From: JBPOFM01 sp051252455
GTDB taxonomy: Bacteria > Bacteroidota > Bacteroidia > Flavobacteriales > Flavobacteriaceae
Direction of reading: 5' to 3'
Assembly: GCA_051252455.1 (NCBI GenBank)
Contig: JBPOFM010000009.1
Span: 1-64,000 of the forward strand
DNA length: 64,000 bases
The first letter of the stretch is position 1. Every line of letters begins with the position of its first letter. The position numbers and the translations under genes were made by a program. A model generated the notes under the pieces. The model was given only the letters and a program-made list of their open reading frames with translations. It searched no databases and had not been told where the DNA came from. This document shows positions 24,723 to 34,249 of the stretch, piece by piece.

Positions 24723-27560
24723 TTAAGATATTTTCAATTCTTTTTTTAAGAATAGTGCAGTATAGCTCGTTTTGTGCTTGGCAACCTCTTCAGGGGTGCC
24801 TTCTGCAATTATTTCGCCACCACCTTTACCACCTTCATAACCGACATCAATAATATAGTCAACCGTTTTGATGACATCCATATTGTGCTCAATGATAAGA
24901 ATAGTATTCCCTTTGTTCACTAACTTATTGAGTACATTCATGAGAACTCTTATGTCTTCAAAATGAAGTCCCGTTGTAGGTTCATCTAAAATGTAAAAGG
25001 TATTCCCTGTATCACGTTTGCTCAATTCCGTTGCCAGCTTAATTCGCTGTGCTTCGCCACCAGAAAGTGTTGTGCTTTGCTGACCCAGTGTGATATAGCC
25101 CAAACCAACATCTTTGATGGTTTTTAGCTTTTTATGGATTTTTGGGATATGCTCAAAGAAATCTACCGCTTCATTAATGGTCATATCCAGCACATCACTT
25201 ATAGACTTTCCTTTGTAACGAATCTCCAATGTTTCTCTATTGAAACGTTTCCCTTGACAGGTTTCACATTCTACATATACATCTGGAAGGAAATTCATTT
25301 CAATGACTCGCAAACCGCCTCCTTGGCAGGTTTCACAGCGTCCTCCTTTCACATTAAAGCTAAAACGACCAGGTTTATAACCACGAATCATTGCTTCAGG
25401 AATTTTTGCAAACAAGCTCCGGATTTCGTCAAAGGTTTTAGTGTAGGTTGCTGGATTACTTCGAGGTGTACGTCCAATTGGCGATTGGTTGATGTCAATT
25501 ACTTTATCAATATGTTCCAACCCTTTAATGCTTTTATATGGCATGGGTTTTTTGACGCCATTGAAATAATGGGCATTCATAATAGGGTAGAGCGTTTCAT
25601 TGATTAAGGTAGACTTCCCACTACCAGAAACGCCTGTGACACCAATCATTTTCCCTAATGGAATCTTGATTGACACATTTTTTAAATTGTTACCTGTGCA
25701 ACCATTTAACGTAATAAATTTTCCATTACCAGCACGACGTTTTTTTGGCACTGGAATCTCTTTAGTGCCATTTAAATAATCGGCGGTCAATGTGTTGTGC
25801 GTCAGTAGTTCTTCAGGTGTGCCAATACTGATGATCTCACCTCCATATTTTCCAGCTTTTGGCCCGATATCAATAACATAGTCGGCTGCTTCAATCATAT
25901 CTTTGTCGTGTTCTACGACGATGACAGAGTTGCCAATATCACGCAGCGAAACCAATGATTTGATTAATTTTTCATTGTCGCGTTGATGCAAACCGATGCT
26001 TGGTTCATCTAATATATAAAGTACTCCAACTAATTGGGATCCAATTTGTGTTGCCAGACGAATTCGTTGCGCCTCACCACCAGAAAGTGATTTGGAATTT
26101 CGGTTTAAAGCGAGATAATCCAAGCCGACATCCAGTAAAAACTGTAATCGCGTTCGGATTTCCTTGATGATTTCCTCTGAAATTTGAACTTGTTTGTTAG
26201 ATAAATTAGGTTTTAAATCATCAAACCATTTCGCTAAATCCACGATATCCATGTTTGCCAATTCCGCAATATTCTGACCATTTACTTTAAAATACAGTGA
26301 TTCTTGTCGCAAACGCGATCCTTGGCATTCACTACATTCCACCTTATCCATGTATTCTTTAGCCCAACGTGTTAAGGATGTGGATTCAGAATTGTTAAAT
26401 TGACTTTCAATGAAATTGGCAACACCTTCGAATTCAATTTTGTAATCACGAGTCACTCCAAGAGTTTTACTCTCCACAGAAAATTTCTCGTTGCCTCCAT
26501 AAAGAATCAACTGTTTTGCCTCTTCAGGAATTTTTTTATAAGGATCCGTCAATTGGAATTTATAGCGTTGCGCAATGGTTTCAAATTGCTTGAAAATCCA
26601 ACTGTTCTTATAGGGTCCATGAGGTGCCAATGCTCCAGCTTTGATTGAAATAGAATCATCAGGGACGATTTTCTTTTCATTCACTTCATACAAACGACCG
26701 ATGCCATTGCATTTTGGGCAAGCACCTTTTGGCGAATTGAAAGAAAAATTGTTCGGTTCCGGATTTGGATAAGAAATCCCAGAGCTCGGACACATTAAAT
26801 TTCGACTGAAAAAACGCACTTCCTCCGTATCTTGATCTAATACCATTAGCACATCCTCACCATGATACATTGCGGTGTTTATGCTTTCCATGAGACGTTT
26901 GTCATTATCAGCAGAATCGTCTACTTTTAAACGGTCGATAACGATCTCAATATCGTGGGTTTTGTAACGATCGAGCTTCATAACTTTGACGAGATCTTTC
27001 ACTTCACCATCAGCACGGACTTTGACAAATCCTTGTTTTGCAATCTGCTCAAATAGTTCACGATAATGACCTTTTCTTGAGCGTATGACAGGCGCAAGAA
27101 TGTTGATGCGCTTTCCGTTAAAACTTTCCTTGATAAGCGTTTGGATCTGTTCATCGTTATAGCTGACCATTTTTTCACCTGTGTTGTAGCTGTAAGCATC
27201 ACTTGCACGCGCATACAACAAACGGAGGAAATCGTAAATTTCGGTAATCGTTCCCACCGTTGAACGTGGCGATTTACTGGTGGTTTTCTGTTCAATAGCG
27301 ATGACAGGCGAAAGTCCATCGATTTTATCAACATCAGGACGTTCTAGTCCCCCAAGAAATTGACGTGCATACGCAGAAAACGTTTCAATATAACGACGCT
27401 GACCTTCGGCATAAATCGTATCAAATGCCAAGGACGACTTTCCACTTCCAGACAGACCAGTAATGACAACTAACTTTTCTCTAGGAATGGAAACATCTAT
27501 ATTTTTAAGGTTATGGACTCTGGCGCCTTTGACCTCAATACTATCTTCGAATTGACTCAT
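24723..27560 (-). CDS. uvrA: Excinuclease ABC subunit A
   Basis: A 945-residue UvrA, in length and sequence close to the canonical form. Walker A GLSGSGKSS (about 37) with LSGGEAQRIRLA (about 495) form ATPase I; GVSGSGKST (about 640) with LSGGEAQRIKLA (about 840) form ATPase II. Zinc Cys pairs are present (CPKCNGIGR, CSECQGSR, CETCQGGG, CETCQGKR). It recognises bulky lesions with UvrB in nucleotide excision repair. A second uvrA lies at 10426-13224. Promoter element TATCTTTG is at 27597-27604, the same octamer as before the other copy. Confidence 0.95.
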   Translation of the reverse strand: MSQFEDSIEVKGARVHNLKNIDVSIPREKLVVITGLSGSGKSSLAFDTIYAEGQRRYIETFSAYARQFLGGLERPDVDKIDGLSPVIAIEQKTTSKSPRSTVGTITEIYDFLRLLYARASDAYSYNTGEKMVSYNDEQIQTLIKESFNGKRINILAPVIRSRKGHYRELFEQIAKQGFVKVRADGEVKDLVKVMKLDRYKTHDIEIVIDRLKVDDSADNDKRLMESINTAMYHGEDVLMVLDQDTEEVRFFSRNLMCPSSGISYPNPEPNNFSFNSPKGACPKCNGIGRLYEVNEKKIVPDDSISIKAGALAPHGPYKNSWIFKQFETIAQRYKFQLTDPYKKIPEEAKQLILYGGNEKFSVESKTLGVTRDYKIEFEGVANFIESQFNNSESTSLTRWAKEYMDKVECSECQGSRLRQESLYFKVNGQNIAELANMDIVDLAKWFDDLKPNLSNKQVQISEEIIKEIRTRLQFLLDVGLDYLALNRNSKSLSGGEAQRIRLATQIGSQLVGVLYILDEPSIGLHQRDNEKLIKSLVSLRDIGNSVIVVEHDKDMIEAADYVIDIGPKAGKYGGEIISIGTPEELLTHNTLTADYLNGTKEIPVPKKRRAGNGKFITLNGCTGNNLKNVSIKIPLGKMIGVTGVSGSGKSTLINETLYPIMNAHYFNGVKKPMPYKSIKGLEHIDKVIDINQSPIGRTPRSNPATYTKTFDEIRSLFAKIPEAMIRGYKPGRFSFNVKGGRCETCQGGGLRVIEMNFLPDVYVECETCQGKRFNRETLEIRYKGKSISDVLDMTINEAVDFFEHIPKIHKKLKTIKDVGLGYITLGQQSTTLSGGEAQRIKLATELSKRDTGNTFYILDEPTTGLHFEDIRVLMNVLNKLVNKGNTILIIEHNMDVIKTVDYIIDVGYEGGKGGGEIIAEGTPEEVAKHKTSYTALFLKKELKIS

Positions 27561-27596
27561 GGAATTGTAAAATTCTTCTTTTTATTAGCAAGGTTG

Positions 27597-27604
27597 CAAA
27601 GATA
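27597..27604 (-). promoter_or_regulatory. TAnnTTTG -7 element for uvrA
   Basis: On the reverse strand this reads TATCTTTG, 37 bases before the ATG at 27560. The remainder of the gap to 27832 shows no gene. Confidence 0.45.
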
Positions 27605-27831
27605 AGATTTTAGATGTTAATTTCTTGTGAAGGTTAGGAGTAGAAAATAAAACCTTCGGAACAGAAAACAGTTGTTGAAATCGTGCTTGATTTCGTAATT
27701 TATATTTCTATTAAATGTAAAATTAAATAGTTATGTACCTATCAATGTTAGTCTGCATCTTTTAGGCATAAAAAACAGGAAGCTACTTATAATCAATCAT
27801 TGACGAAATCATCAAGATATACCAGTTTAGA

Positions 27832-28284
27832 CTATTCTTCTAAAATTTCAATTGATACGATTAAGAATCCTCGCTGTTTAAATTTGGCAATCTCCATAAA
27901 AGCCTTTTTAGAAAGGTCTATTTCCCTTCCCTGTGCAAATGGTCCTCTATCGTTGACAGTCACAACCACAGAGGAGTCATTAACTGTATTTGTAACTCTA
28001 ATTTTAGTACCGAACTTTAATGTTTTATGAGCCGCAGTGTATAAATTATTGTCGAATAGTTCGCCACTGGCTGTTTTCCGACCATTAAATTTATCATGAT
28101 AATAAGATGCGTGAGCATTTTCTTTATAAGGTTTGTAGAAAAGTAATGAAGAATCAACTTTGGTTGTATCTGCTACTATAATTGGATTAAAATCCGTTAT
28201 TTGAGTGATACCTCGCGATGATTTAAAGCTGCTTAAGACAGTCAAGAAGACCAAAGAAAACACGATTTTCAATATAAACTTCAT
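27832..28284 (-). CDS. RlpA-like double-psi beta-barrel protein
   Basis: A 150-residue exported protein. An N-terminal hydrophobic signal (MKFILKIVFSLVFLTVLSSF) precedes an RlpA-like domain: ASYYHDKFNGRKTASGE, AAHKTLKFGTKIRVTN and VTVNDRGPFAQGREIDLSK. The Asp in NDRGPF is the conserved active-site position of RlpA/expansin-like proteins. RlpA acts on denuded peptidoglycan strands as a lytic transglycosylase in some species; the SPOR domain found in some RlpA proteins is lacking here. No Cys follows the signal, so it is periplasmic rather than a lipoprotein. Confidence 0.9.
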   Translation of the reverse strand: MKFILKIVFSLVFLTVLSSFKSSRGITQITDFNPIIVADTTKVDSSLLFYKPYKENAHASYYHDKFNGRKTASGELFDNNLYTAAHKTLKFGTKIRVTNTVNDSSVVVTVNDRGPFAQGREIDLSKKAFMEIAKFKQRGFLIVSIEILEE

Positions 28285-28447
28285 AAGGTGATATTTATGA
28301 TTTTCTTACAACGCAAAAATAGTTGTGTAAGTATACAGGTTATTTTTTAATTTCTAAAATAGCTTGTCAAATTTCTATTTGTTGTCATAGAAAGTTCCTT
28401 CCAAATAAATTAACCTCACAATTTACATTTTTGGTATCTTCGTCTTT

Positions 28448-29227
28448 ATGAAATCAATTGAAATACGCACAGTGGATGTTGTACAGTATATAAAACCTTT
28501 GCGGGAAGGCGGTTCGCTTCCCGCGATTGTGAAGGCTGATGACGGATTTTTGTATGTATTAAAATTCAGGGGTGCAGGACAAGGAAAAAAAGCGTTGGTA
28601 GCCGACTTTCTTGGTGGCGAGTTGGCGAGAGCCATCGGTTTTAAGGTGCCCGAAATGGTGTTTATGACTCTAGATGATTCCTTTAGCCAAACAGAACCAG
28701 ATGAAGAAATTCAGGATTTATTAAAGTTTAGTGTCGGACTTAATTTGGGCGTTCACTTTCTATCAGGATCGATTACTTATGATCCGTTGGTTTCAAAAGT
28801 TGATCCTCTTGAAGCATCAAAATTGGTTTTATTGGATAGTCTAATTAGCAATATCGATCGCACTGCCAAAAATCCAAATATCTTGATGTGGCATAACGAG
28901 CTATGGGTCATTGACAATGGTGCAAGTTTTTATTTTCATCATAATTGGGAGACTTGGAAAAATCATTTGACCAAAACATTTCCTTTGGTAAAAGATCATG
29001 TTTTGTTGTCTCGTGCCACACAATTGGATGCAGCGGCTGAAGAAATTTTGAGGAAGCTGGACGGACCTAGTCTCAGTGCCATTATTTCAAAAATACCTGA
29101 CGACTGGTTAATCAGCGATTCAGATAGCATGTCTGTTGCAGAAATGCGAAACGCTTATCTGGAATATATACATGCAAAATTGGCTATGATGGCTCACTTG
29201 GTTAAAGAAGCAAAAGATGCAAAATAG
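28448..29227 (+). CDS. HipA-like kinase
   Basis: A 259-residue HipA-type kinase fold. GGSLPAIVKADDGFLYVLKF supplies the nucleotide-binding strand with its Lys (about residue 38), SNIDRTAKNPNIL is the catalytic loop in the HipA pattern N-x-D-R-x-x-K-N (about residue 137), and VIDNGASF is the metal-binding Asp (about residue 156). It is shorter than HipA (about 440 residues) and lacks the N-terminal subdomain. It overlaps the DUF3037 gene by 11 bases. Relatives of this pair occur in many bacteria; the target is unknown to me. Confidence 0.82.
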   Translation: MKSIEIRTVDVVQYIKPLREGGSLPAIVKADDGFLYVLKFRGAGQGKKALVADFLGGELARAIGFKVPEMVFMTLDDSFSQTEPDEEIQDLLKFSVGLNLGVHFLSGSITYDPLVSKVDPLEASKLVLLDSLISNIDRTAKNPNILMWHNELWVIDNGASFYFHHNWETWKNHLTKTFPLVKDHVLLSRATQLDAAAEEILRKLDGPSLSAIISKIPDDWLISDSDSMSVAEMRNAYLEYIHAKLAMMAHLVKEAKDAK

Positions 29228-29600
29228 AGTCACATTTGAATATGCAATCATAAGAGTTGTTCCTAGGGTTGAAAGGGAAGAATTTTTCAATGTTGGTGTG
29301 ATTTTGTTTTCAAAACGGAAAAAATTTCTTGGAGTCAAGTATCATATTGATAAGAAGAAACTGGAAGCATTTTCAGATCAGTTAGAACTAGAAATCCTTG
29401 AAAATCATCTGGAGGCTTGGAAGTTAATTTGTGCAGGTGACCCTTCAGGAGGAACAATCGGAAAACTGGAAGTTTCTGACCGCTTTCGTTGGCTGGCCGC
29501 TTGTCGTAGTACGATTATCCAAAGTTCAAAAACACATTCAGGGTTGTGCCATGATCCTCAAATCGAATTGGAAGATATCTTCAATAAGTATGTTCTATAA
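29217..29600 (+). CDS. DUF3037 protein, partner of HipA-like kinase
   Basis: A 127-residue protein. The N terminus FEYAIIRVVPRVEREEFFNVGVILF is the DUF3037 hallmark, and the C-terminal part holds RFRWLAACRSTIIQSSKTHSG. The family is of unknown function and is regularly found next to HipA-like kinases. The ATG at 29217 lies inside the last codons of the kinase gene, a sign of translational coupling and a fixed stoichiometry. Confidence 0.85.
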   Translation: MQNRVTFEYAIIRVVPRVEREEFFNVGVILFSKRKKFLGVKYHIDKKKLEAFSDQLELEILENHLEAWKLICAGDPSGGTIGKLEVSDRFRWLAACRSTIIQSSKTHSGLCHDPQIELEDIFNKYVL

Positions 29601-29627
29601 TTTTTTCATTTTTAAGCTGTATTCCCA

Positions 29628-30185
29628 ATGCTCATAAGAAAGGCGGCTCTACAAGACACAAATGCCATTGCCTTATTGTTTATGATGGTCATGGACAGTA
29701 TGGTGTATCGTTTTATTGGAGAACATGATGTCCAAAAAGGTACTGATTTTTTCAAGCGATTTATCGCAGAAGATGACAATCAATATTCATATAAAAATTG
29801 CTATGTGTTACTCATAGAGGATGAGATCGTAGGAGTTATTAATGTGTATGATGGCTCGAAGTTGCAAGAGTTGAGACAACCAATTCTAACATATATCCAC
29901 GAGCATACTAATCCCACTTTCAGTATTGAAGATGAAACGCAACCTGGAGAATATTATATTGATGTGATTGCTGTAACTAATAAATATCAAGGGAAAGGTA
30001 TAGGTTCAAACTTACTCAAATATGTTATCGATAAATTCTGTTTAAATGATAAAAAAACGATCGGTTTATTGGTGGATAAGAAAAATCCGAATGCTAAAAA
30101 GTTATATATGAGAATGGGATTTGTAAAAGTTGGAGAAAAAACACTTACGGGTCATGAAATGGAACATTTGCAATTCAAAATTTGA
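29628..30185 (+). CDS. GNAT-family N-acetyltransferase
   Basis: A 185-residue GNAT protein. Motif A is YYIDVIAVTNKYQGKGIGSNLLKYV (Q/RxxGxG/A acetyl-CoA loop at about residue 125), and motif B is KLYMRMGFVKVGE. Substrate not predictable. It follows the HipA-like pair by 27 bases and precedes the ABC transporter gene by 39, so an operon with them is possible. Confidence 0.9.
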   Translation: MLIRKAALQDTNAIALLFMMVMDSMVYRFIGEHDVQKGTDFFKRFIAEDDNQYSYKNCYVLLIEDEIVGVINVYDGSKLQELRQPILTYIHEHTNPTFSIEDETQPGEYYIDVIAVTNKYQGKGIGSNLLKYVIDKFCLNDKKTIGLLVDKKNPNAKKLYMRMGFVKVGEKTLTGHEMEHLQFKI

Positions 30186-30224
30186 TAAATTTGTAAACCT
30201 AATTTTATTCAATTTCAATTAAGC

Positions 30225-32006
30225 TTGACAATCTCTCAACTTTTTAAAAGACTTCTTCATTTCGTTAAACCCTATCATTCTTTGGTAGCGGCTACGTTGG
30301 TCCTAACGATTATCGGTTCTTTTATGGCGCAGGTGAATGCGTACATATTGCGCTACACTGTTGACGAACTCACGATTCTTACAGATGCAAATAAAACGCT
30401 TCGCGATGGGGTTTCATTACTGGTCACAATCGGAGTTATTTTATTGGTCAAGGAATTGGTGTATGCAGCCATACAATACGGTCAGAAATTTTATGGCGAA
30501 AAATTAAGAATTTTTATCTCTAGGGATATTTCGCAGGTCATCGTTGAAAAAATCCTGATGTATAGAATGGCGTTTTACACTTCCCCCGAAAACGAAAGTG
30601 GCAAACTACAAACCAGAATAGATCTTGGTATTTCGAGTCTAACGGTTTTGGTACGTAATTTTTTCATCGATATTCTACCACTGTTTGCTAATGCCATCAT
30701 CGCTCTAATTGCGATGTTTATAGCCAATTTTTATATTGGACTTGTGAGTTTAGCAATTATTCCAATTTATTTTTACATCAGTACAGTACAAGCCAAAAAG
30801 TTAAGTGGTTTTCGTAGAAAAATGAGAAAATTTAGAGAAACGAAAAACAATGGCATCATCAGTCTTATTGATTCCATAAATGTTATAAAGTCATTTAATA
30901 GGGAAAAACTCGAAGCTGATAAACATGAAGAGATTCAATATGACATGACAGAAAACCAAATGAAAACCCGACAAACGAGTTTTATGTTTGATAGCATCAA
31001 AACTTTTTTGGAACAGTTTGGAGTCGTGGTGATCATAATTTTAACGGCTTATTTTGTGTTGAACGGAACGATGAGTATTGGTGCAATTATGTTCCATATA
31101 CTTCTGTTCAATAATGTTTCGGCGCCAATTCGACAGTTACATCGTATTTATGATGAGATCAATGATGCCTTGATTTATTCGGAAGCTTTCTTTGATATTC
31201 TGGATGCAAAAGAGGAATTGGAACCTACTGGATCCTACATTCCTGATAAAATTATAGGAAATATCAAAGTTGAAAATGTCGAATTTACATATCCTAATGG
31301 TGTTAAAGCGCTACATGATGTCAGTCTTGAAATTCCTTCAAACACGATCACTGCTTTGGTAGGCTTAAGCGGTGCAGGTAAAAGTACTTTGGTAAATTTA
31401 TTGGATAAATTTTACGAACCAGATTCGGGAACAATATTTTTGGACAACGTAGATTTGAAAGCATATAATACCACATGGCTTCGTGAAAATATAGGTTTGG
31501 TGCTCCAAAGAAACCATATTTTTAATGGAAGCATCACTGAAAATATCCTTTATGGAAACCAAAATGCAACAGAGTCGGAAATTATAGACGCTGCAAAAAA
31601 GGCTTATATACACGACCAAATTATGGAATTGCCTGAAGGTTATGAATCCAAAGCGTATTTGTTGTCTGGTGGTCAACAACAACGTATCTCTATCGCACGA
31701 CTTTTTCTAAAGAACCCACCCATCATATTCTTGGATGAACCTACGGCGAGCTTGGATGCCATTGCGACGCAGGAAATCAAAAAAAGTCTCGATGCCATTA
31801 AGGAAAATAGAACCGTTATTATAATTTCGCATAGCATTTCCCAGATTATTGATGCCGAAAGAGTAGTAGTATTGGACAAAGGAAAAGTGGTTGAACAAGG
31901 GACGCATGACGATTTATACGATAACCAAAGTACTTATTTTGAAATTTTCAATGCGTTGGCCAATAGCTTGAATATCGAAAAGATTTCTGGTACTATTAAC
32001 GAGTAA
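30225..32006 (+). CDS. ABC exporter, fused permease and ATPase
   Basis: A 593-residue half-transporter. Six membrane helices (about residues 15-300) precede a nucleotide-binding domain (about 335-575): Walker A GLSGAGKST, Q-loop VLQRNHIF, signature LSGGQQQR, Walker B PPIIFLDEPTASLD, and switch His IIISHSIS. It would act as a homodimer in the inner membrane; the substrate (lipid, peptide or drug) is not clear. The start is TTG 30225, giving MTISQLFKRLLHF; the next ATG would cut into the first helix, so TTG is favoured. Confidence 0.92.
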   Translation: MTISQLFKRLLHFVKPYHSLVAATLVLTIIGSFMAQVNAYILRYTVDELTILTDANKTLRDGVSLLVTIGVILLVKELVYAAIQYGQKFYGEKLRIFISRDISQVIVEKILMYRMAFYTSPENESGKLQTRIDLGISSLTVLVRNFFIDILPLFANAIIALIAMFIANFYIGLVSLAIIPIYFYISTVQAKKLSGFRRKMRKFRETKNNGIISLIDSINVIKSFNREKLEADKHEEIQYDMTENQMKTRQTSFMFDSIKTFLEQFGVVVIIILTAYFVLNGTMSIGAIMFHILLFNNVSAPIRQLHRIYDEINDALIYSEAFFDILDAKEELEPTGSYIPDKIIGNIKVENVEFTYPNGVKALHDVSLEIPSNTITALVGLSGAGKSTLVNLLDKFYEPDSGTIFLDNVDLKAYNTTWLRENIGLVLQRNHIFNGSITENILYGNQNATESEIIDAAKKAYIHDQIMELPEGYESKAYLLSGGQQQRISIARLFLKNPPIIFLDEPTASLDAIATQEIKKSLDAIKENRTVIIISHSISQIIDAERVVVLDKGKVVEQGTHDDLYDNQSTYFEIFNALANSLNIEKISGTINE

Positions 32007-32035
32007 TAAAAATTAGATATTAAAAATATACCGCA

Positions 32036-32557
32036 ATGAAATTATTAGGAATAGGATCTCGCATTAACCACAGCGAATACGGCAAAGGTGTCGTTACCAA
32101 TGTAACTTCACAACACTATTGGGTGACATTTATAGAAAACGGACTGGAAACCATTGATTTGAACAGCGATTTTGAAGTCATCGAAGCAGCAGACAAAGAT
32201 GTGGATACGATTAGCTTGTTTGATGTTGAAAGTAGTTTGGTAGAAATCTTGAAAAAATACAGCGATATTTCTGAATTGGTAACCATTGCAGACAAATTTA
32301 AAGGCGGTAAAATTATTTTAGAACCAGCGGATGCATCCTTAAAATCGACTGAATTTCCGATCGACACTTTTTTTCACAAAATCACGATGGTGCGCGACCG
32401 TTTACGTGTGATGGAGCAAAAAATCAACAGTAGCAATCTTGATGAACAGGAGAAAATTGATTTACAGCAATATATAACAAGAAGTTATGGGAGTTTAACG
32501 ACGTTCAATGTGTTGTTTAAGCATAAGGATCATAATTTTGTTGGCCAGAGGAGTTAG
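32036..32557 (+). CDS. Conserved small protein with SH3/KOW-like N terminus
   Basis: A 173-residue soluble protein. The first about 50 residues (GIGSRINHSEYGKGVVTNVT, then YWVTFIENGLETIDL) look like a small beta-barrel of the KOW/Tudor kind, and the rest is helical, ending in a charged four-helix-like section. I cannot name a function. It follows the ABC exporter gene by 29 bases, probably in one transcript. Confidence 0.75.
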   Translation: MKLLGIGSRINHSEYGKGVVTNVTSQHYWVTFIENGLETIDLNSDFEVIEAADKDVDTISLFDVESSLVEILKKYSDISELVTIADKFKGGKIILEPADASLKSTEFPIDTFFHKITMVRDRLRVMEQKINSSNLDEQEKIDLQQYITRSYGSLTTFNVLFKHKDHNFVGQRS

Positions 32558-32694
32558 TTTGCAGTTTTTAGGCGCAGTGATTAGGAGCACGTGACAACAA
32601 TCTCAAAATTTTGAATTTGCTATGGCTTTCCTTTTGGAATAACCTAATTTTTTAAATTCATAATTTACGGAAGACTGCGACTGCGACTGAATAC

Positions 32695-33423
32695 TCATTT
32701 TTTTGTCACAATGTCCGTTATCTCCATTCCAAAAACCATCAGCTTATGAAACGTTGGTAACTGAGCGCCACTTTCGGTCGTTGTCCAATCGCTCCATGTG
32801 GCTTCGAGTCCGTCAATCGACAAAATGTCAACCCACATTTGAAAGCTTGTTGGTTTTCCAGAGTCCTCCAAATGCCATAAGTACGAATCGCCAGGTGTGG
32901 AACCTCCCGAATTATAAGTTACTAAAAGACCCTTTTTTCCAGTGTCCAAATTCACAATACGACGTTCAGTTCCTTGATCCCTAATTTTATAAGGAGCGAC
33001 CAACCAAAAAGAATCATTATTGAAATAGGAAATGGCTTTTTCAATATGATTTTTGGCATCATCACCTTCGATCTTGAGATCATTTTCAAACGCTTCGCTT
33101 GCGTTGACGGAATTTAAATTAAGCTGGACTCTCACATTTTTCCAGTAAACTTCACAGGTGTTTTCAGCTTTATTCCATTTAAAGTGATGCCTTTTCTTAA
33201 ATGTCCATTCGATATAATCTGTGTTTTTGTAAGCCTCAAAATCCAACGAATTAAGCATTTTTGTTGCCAATTGTTCTGCCGCAATGCCTTCAATTCCAGT
33301 CGGTAAATCTTCGTTGTATTTAAAATATAAAAACCCGAACAATAACAATGTTGGAAGTGTGAAGAAAATGATAGTTCCTCCAATAATTTTTAAAATTTTT
33401 TTTGGTTTTGCCACGTGTATCAT
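32695..33423 (-). CDS. Membrane-anchored protein, unknown function
   Basis: A 242-residue protein with one N-terminal membrane helix (about residues 13-32: IIGGTIIFFTLPTLLLFGFL) followed by a soluble beta-rich domain containing many Trp and charged residues. No catalytic motif was seen. ATG 33423 (MIHVAKPKK) is chosen; an in-frame ATG at 33468 would add 15 residues before the membrane helix. It is probably anchored in the inner membrane and faces the periplasm. Confidence 0.75.
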   Translation of the reverse strand: MIHVAKPKKILKIIGGTIIFFTLPTLLLFGFLYFKYNEDLPTGIEGIAAEQLATKMLNSLDFEAYKNTDYIEWTFKKRHHFKWNKAENTCEVYWKNVRVQLNLNSVNASEAFENDLKIEGDDAKNHIEKAISYFNNDSFWLVAPYKIRDQGTERRIVNLDTGKKGLLVTYNSGGSTPGDSYLWHLEDSGKPTSFQMWVDILSIDGLEATWSDWTTTESGAQLPTFHKLMVFGMEITDIVTKK

Positions 33424-33576
33424 CAGTTTATGCGAAAATAGTAAAAAGTTTAGTCTGCAAACCCTCAATTTATTAAGAACAAAGGTCTGAAGATAGAGAG
33501 AGAAGTTTTCAATAGAAATTGAGAAAAGTTCTCTGCTTCACTTTGTGTTAAGTAGGCGTAATATGTTGACTCAACA

Positions 33577-34209
33577 TCAGTATAAATTACTTTTGTTATC
33601 CATAGACTCTGCATTAACACGTTTATGTATTTCAAAAAGTTGTATCTCCGCAAATGCTTTTAATTCATTAAAAAATTGAGTAAATTCATCTTCAAACTCG
33701 GAATAGTATTGTTTCAGTTCCAAGGTAGCTTTATCCATTCCAGATACATTCTTGGTGCGTCGATTCATTCCATGCAGAACACGTTGAATTCCTTCAAGAT
33801 TTTCATAATTAAGCAGCCAATTATCTGCCATCATATAGGGCATCATTTTCTGGATTCTAGCAGGTAACAATTCGAAATTAGTCTCAAGACTTTCATAAAA
33901 CTTTTCTACATACGTCTCGAGAGGAATGTCCGAATAAATAGACCAATTTTTTGCTAAAAAATGATCATACAAAATATCAACAATGACGCCACTATAATGG
34001 CTATAATTTTTGTGTAATCGCTTGGTGCTTTGTCTTACAACAGGATGCGCATCCGTAAAAGTGTCAATTTGCCTATGTAACAAAATTCCAATTTGGATGT
34101 CTTTTGAATATGTTTTATACTGTTTGCCTCTGATGCCATCGGCTATAAAATTGCCAATCGTCACATATTCGTCGTTTCCAGAAAGATAGATGTGCGCTAA
34201 AAAATTCAT
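33577..34209 (-). CDS. Acyl carrier protein phosphodiesterase-like protein
   Basis: A 210-residue helical protein of the AcpH family. MNFLAHIYLS and ITIGNFIADGIRG-like stretches at the N terminus, then LHRQIDTFTDAHPVV (about residue 45) and VDILYDHFLAKNW (about residue 78), give the His/Asp metal-binding positions of this HD-related fold. E. coli AcpH removes 4'-phosphopantetheine from holo-ACP. No neighbouring fatty-acid genes. Confidence 0.85.
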   Translation of the reverse strand: MNFLAHIYLSGNDEYVTIGNFIADGIRGKQYKTYSKDIQIGILLHRQIDTFTDAHPVVRQSTKRLHKNYSHYSGVIVDILYDHFLAKNWSIYSDIPLETYVEKFYESLETNFELLPARIQKMMPYMMADNWLLNYENLEGIQRVLHGMNRRTKNVSGMDKATLELKQYYSEFEDEFTQFFNELKAFAEIQLFEIHKRVNAESMDNKSNLY

Positions 34210-34249
34210 TCAATAAATATATGTATTTTTAGCCTTTAAAACTTAAAAT

